A DNA stretch of 64,000 nt. Source: Enterobacterales bacterium (lineage in GTDB: Bacteria > Pseudomonadota > Gammaproteobacteria > Enterobacterales > Enterobacteriaceae). The notes under the pieces are model-generated. The model ran no database searches. It saw nothing but the letters and a program-made list of their open reading frames with translations, and had not been told where the DNA came from. Positions 58,030 through 64,000 of this stretch are shown here, piece after piece; the stretch's first letter is position 1, and each line of letters opens with the position of its first letter. The stretch is taken from positions 1-64,000 of the forward strand of contig JAATFX010000070.1 of NCBI GenBank assembly GCA_015654925.1, written 5' to 3'. The translations under genes and the position numbers were made by a program.

Positions 58030-59328
58030 TTATATTCCCGCGGGACGATCTCCCGGCAGCGTGCCGTCCACCTGCTCCAGCGCCAGCAATTCGTCCAGGG
58101 TCTGGCGGCGGCGAATCTGCCGCGGCCGGCCCTGTTCAAACAAGACTTCGGGCAGTAGCGGACGGGTGTTGTAATTGGACGACATGGAGGCGCCGTAAGC
58201 GCCCGTATCATGAAAGACCAGATAATCGCCAACCCGGGCGGCGGGCAGCGGACGCGGCGCTATCCCTCCGCCGGCCAATTGGGTAAAAACATCCCCCGAT
58301 TCGCATAGCGGCCCGCCCACCACGGTATCCAGGGTGGCGGCGCCGCGATCCCCGTCGTCGCCGGCGGCAATCACCGAAATATGATGGTAGCTGCCGTACA
58401 TCGCCGGACGCATCAGATCGTTAAAACCGGCGTCCACCAGCACAAAATGGCGGCTGCCCATATCCTTGACCGCCTGTACCCGGGCCACCAGTACGCCGGA
58501 TTCGGCCACCAGAAACCGCCCCGGTTCGATCTCCAGCGCCACCGGATGGCCCAGATGCCGGCTAATCGCTTGGCGCGCGGCGTCCCACAGGCCAAAATAG
58601 TGTTCGGTATTGATGGGCTCTTCGCCAAACTGATACGGCACCGACAGGCCGCCGCCGGCGGAGATGGCATGCACATCCTGGCCGGAATCGATAACCTGCC
58701 GCACCATGGCCTGGCATACCTGCTGCAAATGGTCGTAATCCACCCCCGAGCCGATATGCATATGCAGGCCGGTAAGCTTCAATCCATAGCGCCGCAGCTC
58801 GGCCAGCGCCAACGGCAAATCGGCATGCCAGATGCCGTGCTTGCTGTTTTCGCCGCCGGTATTGGTTTTTTGGCTATGGCCGTGGCCGAAACCGGGATTA
58901 ATGCGCAGCCACACCTCATGGCCGGGCGAGAGCTGCCCGAGCTGGGTCAGCATATCCACCGATCCGGCATTCACCGGAATGGACAGTTCCACCACTCGCC
59001 GCAGGGTCGGCAGGTCAAACACATCGGCGGTGAAAACAATATCGCCGGCAGAGCCGCCGGGCTGGTAGCCCGCCGCCAGCGCGCGCTCGATTTCGCCGAG
59101 GGACACGGAATCCACTTTGACCCCCTGCTCGCGCATCAGGCGCAGGATATGGATATTGGAGCAGGCCTTTTGCGCAAAGCGGATCGCATCGAATTTACGC
59201 AACTGGCGGATGCGCTCGATAATCACTTCGGCCTCGTACACCCATACCGGCCCACCATATTGCCGCGCCAGTTGGCGCAGATTGTGGGCGTTTAATGCGC
59301 TCCGGGTGTCGTACAGGCTGTGTGGCAT
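58030..59328 (-). CDS. lysA: Diaminopimelate decarboxylase
   Basis: The last step of lysine synthesis, decarboxylating meso-diaminopimelate; a PLP enzyme with an alanine-racemase-type barrel. The 432 residues (E. coli 420) include the PLP lysine in FAQKACSNIH, the phosphate loop AISAGGGLSVPY, EIEPGRFLVAESG, and the active-site cysteine in GPLCESGD. The extra length is a short C-terminal tail after LLALEQ. Divergent from its activator lysR across 135 bases. Confidence 0.98.
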   Translation of the reverse strand: MPHSLYDTRSALNAHNLRQLARQYGGPVWVYEAEVIIERIRQLRKFDAIRFAQKACSNIHILRLMREQGVKVDSVSLGEIERALAAGYQPGGSAGDIVFTADVFDLPTLRRVVELSIPVNAGSVDMLTQLGQLSPGHEVWLRINPGFGHGHSQKTNTGGENSKHGIWHADLPLALAELRRYGLKLTGLHMHIGSGVDYDHLQQVCQAMVRQVIDSGQDVHAISAGGGLSVPYQFGEEPINTEHYFGLWDAARQAISRHLGHPVALEIEPGRFLVAESGVLVARVQAVKDMGSRHFVLVDAGFNDLMRPAMYGSYHHISVIAAGDDGDRGAATLDTVVGGPLCESGDVFTQLAGGGIAPRPLPAARVGDYLVFHDTGAYGASMSSNYNTRPLLPEVLFEQGRPRQIRRRQTLDELLALEQVDGTLPGDRPAGI

Positions 59329-59463
59329 AGCTTCCTCGTCGATTTTAGCGGCAAATGGGGGTCGTTATTTGCCATTATTCAACAAACACAGCCATCAATA
59401 AAATATCTATTTTGCCGTCATCTATTCATCTATGATATGGCTTTGCGATAGCGGACTTTGCCC

Positions 59464-60411
59464 ATGGCGGCCATTTCATTACGACATATCGATATTTTTC
59501 AGGCGGTGATGACCACGGGCAGCCTGACCGAGGCCGCGGCCCTGCTCAATACCTCGCAGCCCACGGTAAGCCGCGAGCTGGCGCGCTTCGAGCACCTGCT
59601 GCAGATCGTCTTATTCGAGCGGATTAAAGGCCGGCTCAAGCCGACCGGCGAAGGGCTGCGGCTGTTTGAAGAGGTGCAGCGTTCTTTTTATGGCCTGGAT
59701 CGCATTCTCAGCGCCGCCCATGCCATTCGCGAATTCCAGCAGGCGCAGCTATCGGTGGCCTGCCTGCCGGTATTTTCCCAATCCCTGCTGCCGCAGGTAT
59801 GCCGGGAGTTTTTTCAGCGCTACCCGGCGGTAAGTTTGAGCATAGTGCCGCAGGAGTCGCCGCTGCTGGAGGAGTGGCTGTCCGCCCAGCGCCACGATAT
59901 CGGCCTGACGGAAAATACGTTCACGCCGGCGGGCACCGAGCGAGAAACCCTGCTGACCCTCAACGAAGTCTGCGTATTGCCCGCGGGACATCCCCTGGCG
60001 CAGCGTCAAGAGCTTACGCCGGAGGATTTTCACCATCAGCGTTATATCAGCCTGTCCGCCACCGACGTCTACCGCCAGTTGCTGGATCGGCTGTTTAGCC
60101 GGGCGGGAGTGGAGCGCGACATGGCCGTGGAAACCCACAGCGCCGCATCGGTCTGCGCCATGGTGCGCGCCGGGGTGGGCATTGCCATCGTCAACCCGCT
60201 GACGGCGCTGGATTATGCCGCCGCCGGCGGAGTGGTATTGAAAACCTTCAGCCAGCCGGTGCCGTTCACGGTAAGCCTGATTCGGCCGCTGCACCGTCCG
60301 GCCTCGGCGCTGGTCAGCCACTTTATCGATTATCTGCATGAGTTCGCCGCCGCCGTACCGACCAACCTGGCCCGGGCCATAACGCAGCCGCCTCGCCAGG
60401 ACAGCGACTAG
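59464..60411 (+). CDS. lysR: LysR, activator of lysA
   Basis: The founding LysR-family regulator, which activates lysA when diaminopimelate is present and lysine is low. The 315-residue product has the N-terminal helix-turn-helix (GSLTEAAALLNTSQPTVSRELARFE) and an effector domain with VPQESPLLEEWLSAQRHDIG and THSAASVCAMVRAGVGIAIVNPL, all close to E. coli LysR. TTG 59458 is in frame, but ATG 59464 matches the family start. Its stop overlaps that of the next, convergent gene within a shared CTAG. Confidence 0.97.
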   Translation: MAAISLRHIDIFQAVMTTGSLTEAAALLNTSQPTVSRELARFEHLLQIVLFERIKGRLKPTGEGLRLFEEVQRSFYGLDRILSAAHAIREFQQAQLSVACLPVFSQSLLPQVCREFFQRYPAVSLSIVPQESPLLEEWLSAQRHDIGLTENTFTPAGTERETLLTLNEVCVLPAGHPLAQRQELTPEDFHHQRYISLSATDVYRQLLDRLFSRAGVERDMAVETHSAASVCAMVRAGVGIAIVNPLTALDYAAAGGVVLKTFSQPVPFTVSLIRPLHRPASALVSHFIDYLHEFAAAVPTNLARAITQPPRQDSD

Positions 60412-61565
60412 GCCGTCAGCGGCCGGCCGGGCGCGCGATAGAAAGTCAGCAGGCAAACCAGCAGTCCGGCCACCGCCATCAGCGCCGCCGTCAGCGGAAT
60501 GGCGGTCAGGCCCAAACCGGCATTAATGACCCAGCCGCCGGCCCAGGCCCCCAGCGCATTGCCGATATTAAAAGCGGATATATTCAGCGTGGAGACCAGA
60601 TTGGGCGCATCGTCACCGTGGGCGACCACATTGATTTGCAGCGCCGGAACGGTGCTGAACGTGGCCAGCGCCCAAAAAAACAACGTGATCTCCGCCGGCA
60701 GCAGCGCGCGGCTGGTCCAGTAAAACAGCACTGAGAATACCGCGATCAGGGCAAAGCTCAGCATCAAGCTGGCGCAAATGCGCCAGTCCGCCAGCCGCCC
60801 GCCGATAAGGTTACCCAAGGTTAACCCGCCGCCGATTAAAAATAGCGTCCAGCTGACCCCGCGATCGCCAACGCCGGTCACCTGGAGCAGCAGCGGCGCA
60901 ATATAACTGAACAACGTAAACATCGCGGCGGCAAAACATACCGTCATCAGCAGCGACAACAATAAACTGCCGTTGCGCAGCGCGGCGAACTCCCGGGCCA
61001 AATCGGGAGGCGCGACGTCGCGCTGGGGCGGCAGGCTGGCCAGCAAGGCGACAAAACTTATGATGCCCAAGCCGGCAACGCACCAGAAGGTGGCGCGCCA
61101 GCCATAAATCTGCCCCAGCCAGGTGCCCAGGGGCACTCCCAGCACATTAGCCAGAGTCAAGCCGGTAAACATCAGCGCCACCGCCGACGCGCGCCGATGG
61201 GCCGGCACCAGGCCGGCGGCCACCACCGCGCCAATGCCGAAAAACGCGCCGTGGCTCAAGGCCGTAACCACCCGCGCCAGCATCAACAGACCATAATCAT
61301 AAGCCCAGGCGCACATGGCATTCCCGACGATAAAAATCACCATCAGCAGCGCCAGGCAGGTTTTGCGGGGCATCCTGGCGGTCAGCACCGCCATGATCGG
61401 GGCGCCCACCGCCACCCCGATGGCGTAACCGCTGATTAACCACCCGGCGGCCGGCAGCGTTACCGCCAGGCTGGCGGCCACCTGCGGCAGTAATCCCATA
61501 ATGACGAATTCCGTGGTGCCAATGGCGAATGCGCTCAGCGCCAGGGCCAGAAGAGCAACAGGCAT
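60408..61565 (-). CDS. MFS transporter, YdhP-like drug/metabolite exporter
   Basis: A 385-residue major facilitator with 12 predicted membrane segments, of the DHA1 branch. The N-terminus LALALSAFAIGTTEFVIMGLLPQVA and the motifs GYAIGVAVGAPIMAVLTARMPRK, ALSHGAFFGIGAVVAAGLVP and GLTLANVLGVPLGTWLGQIYGWR resemble YdhP and sugar-efflux-type proteins. The substrate is unknown. The frame opens at 61742, but ATG 61565 follows GGGAG by 7 bases and starts at the first membrane helix. Convergent with lysR; the ygeA and araE genes that follow lysR in E. coli are absent here. Confidence 0.9.
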   Translation of the reverse strand: MPVALLALALSAFAIGTTEFVIMGLLPQVAASLAVTLPAAGWLISGYAIGVAVGAPIMAVLTARMPRKTCLALLMVIFIVGNAMCAWAYDYGLLMLARVVTALSHGAFFGIGAVVAAGLVPAHRRASAVALMFTGLTLANVLGVPLGTWLGQIYGWRATFWCVAGLGIISFVALLASLPPQRDVAPPDLAREFAALRNGSLLLSLLMTVCFAAAMFTLFSYIAPLLLQVTGVGDRGVSWTLFLIGGGLTLGNLIGGRLADWRICASLMLSFALIAVFSVLFYWTSRALLPAEITLFFWALATFSTVPALQINVVAHGDDAPNLVSTLNISAFNIGNALGAWAGGWVINAGLGLTAIPLTAALMAVAGLLVCLLTFYRAPGRPLTA

Positions 61566-61774
61566 AACCAACTCCCATACGTAATCCCGCCCGCGGGCCG
61601 GTATTGTTTTATCTGGAAAAGAAAGCGTTTGGTAGGGAAAGCGGCTATCTATAGCTATGGCAAGCGTCCTATAGCAAGGAGCAGTCAAAGTCGCGATCGC
61701 ACAGCGTGGAACGATATTGTTATAGTCTTGTAAAAATAACACGCCGCGTTTATATCGCCAATCACGTTGCGTGC

Positions 61775-62602
61775 TTAATAAATCGAGACCCGGAGAAAAT
61801 CCCCGCTGGCCCGGACATTCATGCCGAATCCACAGTCGCCGGCCACGGTATCCAGATGCACGCGATCCGCAGTAAAGTTCAGATTCACCTGGCAGGCGGA
61901 GCCTTGTTCCTGCTCGTCCTGCCGATAAACCGCCTGGCCCCCCGCCAGCGATTGCACTACCGAGAAATTGCCCATATTAGGGCCGTAGTACAACCCCATG
62001 CCCGGCATGTAATAGCCGGCAAAGGTAATCCGCCAGTTATCGCCTTCAGGCATCACCGATACCGAACTCCACACCCCTTTGCCGGCATAACGCCAGTAAT
62101 TACCCATCGGCGTGGCGGCCAGCGCGGGTTGCAGGCGGTCGAGCACCGGCTGGATCAGCGCCAGGTTGGCGCGGCTTTTACCGTCATCGGGCACCAGGGA
62201 GAGCCAGGCCCGGGCCTGCAGGGGTTCTCCCGAGCGGATCAGCGCCAGGGCGACGTTATTATAGGCGGTGGCCGTCGCTTCGCGCGGCAGGCGGCAAAAT
62301 TCGCTCCAGGCCGCCTGGGCGGTGAACTCATCCACGGCGCGGGCCATATGGCCTTGCTGATAAGCGTTATTGCCCGCCTGCGCGTAAGTATCGATTTTGG
62401 CGCAATCGGTTTTGATTTGCTCATCTTCCGGCACCGTTTCGCTGATGACCGTACCTACGGGAGGAGAGCCTGCCGTATTCAGTACCGCACCCTCGATGGG
62501 ATTGGCCTTGGCGGCGGCGATATCCGCCGCGAAGCCCGTGGCGCAGCATAGTACGGCAGTAGCCCCGCAGGCCGCGATCCACGTTTTCAGTTTCCAGTCC
62601 AT
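61775..62602 (-). CDS. Exported protein of unknown function
   Basis: I do not recognise this family. From ATG 62602 the product is 275 residues with an N-terminal signal peptide (MDWKLKTWIAACGATAVLCC, then ATGFA before ADIA). The first half (CAKIDTYAQAGNNAYQQGHM, RATAYNNVALAL-like ATATAYNNVALALIRSGEPL) looks like one or two tetratricopeptide helices. The second half (WSSVSVMPEGDNWRITFAGY, YMPGMGLYYGPNMGNF) looks like a beta-rich domain with a cysteine pair near the C-terminus (GSACQVNLNF, GDCGFG). Probably periplasmic. ATG 62635 is an alternative start. No operon partner is obvious. Confidence 0.75.
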   Translation of the reverse strand: MDWKLKTWIAACGATAVLCCATGFAADIAAAKANPIEGAVLNTAGSPPVGTVISETVPEDEQIKTDCAKIDTYAQAGNNAYQQGHMARAVDEFTAQAAWSEFCRLPREATATAYNNVALALIRSGEPLQARAWLSLVPDDGKSRANLALIQPVLDRLQPALAATPMGNYWRYAGKGVWSSVSVMPEGDNWRITFAGYYMPGMGLYYGPNMGNFSVVQSLAGGQAVYRQDEQEQGSACQVNLNFTADRVHLDTVAGDCGFGMNVRASGDFLRVSIY

Positions 62603-63200
62603 CCCGCGCCCATACCCTAAGTGATCGGTAACCATTAGCGATAATGAAGGGCCGCAGGCAATAAGTAAAGATGCCGCCGCCGGGTAAAATCATCACCGCC
62701 GATGATGAATGCGGAGCGGCCGGCGTTTGGCTGAAGACGGCGCCAGCCCGGGGTGCGGTCTGAGCCGGGCCCCATCGGCGGCAATAACGGCATACTCCAT
62801 AGCGGCCCCCGGCGCAGCAAGGGCGCGAAATAATCGCCGGCGCGCGAAAAAAACGGGCAAAAAATGGCGGCAGCGCGGCATCGGCCATGCTCTGGGGCCG
62901 TGGCGGTCGATAATAAGCGAGCCAGCCCGGAATGTTTTTTTTGGCAATTTGGCCACGCCATTAATTACTGTAGACTCAATAAGCAGCATTATTTTATTGC
63001 CCGCGTTTTTATTAGGCGTGGTAATTAATCATATTATTTAAACGTTATTATTTTATCATTTTTTCTTAAGTTAAATAAAATACCAACCGGCTATTTGATC
63101 CCATAACCGGGGTTAAAGCATAATATAAATTAATAATTTTTATTTATCCCTCAAATAACATCCGAGGACGGAAAAACTTTTTCTTTTGTGGAGTACCGAT
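62603..63200. other. Intergenic region between two divergent exported-protein genes
   Basis: About 600 bases. 62636-62930 is G+C-rich with several short overlapping minus-strand frames of low-complexity Arg/Ala/Pro composition, which I do not accept as genes. 62940-63180 is very A/T-rich and probably holds the promoter of the rightward gene at 63201. I see no RNA gene or repeat here. Confidence 0.5.
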
Positions 63201-64000
63201 ATGCAAAGACGACAATTTTTAAAAGGGGCCGCCGCACTGGGTTTGGCCGCAGGCTCCTCGGCGGTTGAGGTCGCGAATGCAGCGGGTAGCCAGGCGAATG
63301 GCGGCTATGTCCTGCCGGATCATATTGCCGCAGCGCTGGCGCGGTTTCGTGAAACGATCCCGGCCCGCTTCGATCGCGCCTATGTTGAAAATTCGGTTAT
63401 TCCTTTTTTTCTCGCCAGTTTTTATGAGGGCGAAAGGCCGATGCTGCCGCTGATTGACGTTAATCTCAGTAAAGAAAATGCCCTGCCCCATGATTTATGG
63501 GGACTGATATATAAAGAGTGGCGTCCCACCCCGGAAGAGGGCAGTACCGTATTCCTGCAGGGCCTGGAGAATCGCGGCGCGGACAACCTGCGTAAACGCA
63601 TTTATTTTTCCGCCGTGACTCCCGATCTCTACCAGCCCATGTACCAGGAAAAAGTGGTGGCTTTTTTCGATCGCTTAATGGATGACAAATTCGCCAACCG
63701 GCCCTTTATGCGCCACTATCTCGATTATTATTTCGATATTTACTGGGATTTACATCTGGGGGTGACGGGTGACGCTATTCCGCCGCAGGTGCGGGAAATC
63801 GGAGAAGCGTTTAATACCGTCCTGGCCTATCGTAACCCGCTGGAACCTATCGTCTATGATAATTATATGACGGTACGTCGGCATCTGGATTTTCTTAAAC
63901 AGTGGATTGACGATCGGGTCGGGGATATTCAAAGCGGCCGTACGCCCCACCCCGAAAAAACCATGGCCTGGTACTGGCTGAAAAACGCCGGCGACGGCAA
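63201..64000 (+). CDS. Twin-arginine-exported protein of unknown function (cut by window edge)
   Basis: From ATG 63201 the frame stays open to the right edge, giving 266 residues without a stop. GTGGAG lies 7 bases upstream. The N-terminus MQRRQFLKGAAALGLAAGSS then AVEVANA is a Tat signal (RRQFLKG), so the protein should fold, perhaps with a cofactor, before export. The mature part is rich in aromatic and charged residues (FFLASFYEGERPML, DLWGLIYKEWRPTPEEG, RHYLDYYFDIYWDLHLGVTG) and appears mostly helical. I do not recognise the family. It is divergent from the exported protein at 61.8-62.6 kb. Confidence 0.85.
   Translation, partial: MQRRQFLKGAAALGLAAGSSAVEVANAAGSQANGGYVLPDHIAAALARFRETIPARFDRAYVENSVIPFFLASFYEGERPMLPLIDVNLSKENALPHDLWGLIYKEWRPTPEEGSTVFLQGLENRGADNLRKRIYFSAVTPDLYQPMYQEKVVAFFDRLMDDKFANRPFMRHYLDYYFDIYWDLHLGVTGDAIPPQVREIGEAFNTVLAYRNPLEPIVYDNYMTVRRHLDFLKQWIDDRVGDIQSGRTPHPEKTMAWYWLKNAGDG

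Noticed and set aside
62421-62989. Overlapping minus-strand frames upstream of the exported-protein gene
   Set aside because: Arg/Ala/Pro-rich, mutually overlapping, with no ribosome site; the exported protein's own frame explains the part that overlaps it.

Overview
The window is a stretch of Gammaproteobacterial chromosome from the order Enterobacterales. Nearly every gene has a recognisable Escherichia coli ortholog. Its small RNAs (T44/rpsB leader, CsrB, GcvB, OmrA/B type) and its DnaA-box region between rppH and mutH sit where they do in enterics. The gene order differs from E. coli: an rpsB-map-glnD-dapD-yaeH block (near 4 min in E. coli) is followed, after an accessory cassette, by the yqcA-to-lysR block (62-64 min in E. 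coli). By eye the G+C is fairly high and the gene set fits the Sodalis/Brenneria/Pectobacterium side of the order, but I cannot name the species.

Layout. 1-5.6 kb: translation, nitrogen-sensing and lysine/cell-wall genes (rpsB on the minus strand; map, glnD, dapD, yaeH on plus). 5.7-11.5 kb: an accessory cassette with an alpha/beta hydrolase divergent from a three-gene ABC importer and a GntR/FCD regulator. 11.5-24.9 kb: yqcA-truC-yqcC, csrB, syd, queF, ppnN, xni, rlmM-ygdD, gcvA/gcvB, ygdI, csdA-csdE, tcdA, mltA. 25.0-28.2 kb: two initiator tRNA genes, amiC and argA with its operator. 28.2-42.3 kb: a long minus-strand run recC-ptrA-recB-recD preceded by the pseudopilin genes ppdA-ppdB-ygdB-ppdC. 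42.4-47.1 kb: rppH-ptsP-lgt-thyA. 47.1-54.1 kb: a DARS2-like region, mutH, ygdQ-ygdR, tas, aas-lplT. 54.2-64 kb: a more variable end with two GNAT acetyltransferases, a single OmrA-type sRNA, galR broken by an early stop codon, a formate/nitrite-type channel, lysA/lysR, an MFS exporter, an unknown secreted protein, and an unknown twin-arginine-exported protein that runs off the right edge.

Functional links: RecBCD is encoded whole, with PtrA between recC and recB as in E. coli. CsdA-CsdE supply sulfur, and their known partner TcdA is convergent with them. GlnD and PtsP are both nitrogen-linked regulators. LysA and LysR are divergent partners, as are GcvA and GcvB. Aas and LplT form a lysophospholipid re-acylation unit.

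Most of the window is ordinary core genome. I found no CRISPR array, prophage or intact insertion sequence. The least explained parts are the ABC/hydrolase cassette (5.7-11.5 kb), a GcvB gene clearly longer than the E. coli one, the galR nonsense codon, and the two exported proteins of unknown function after 61.7 kb.
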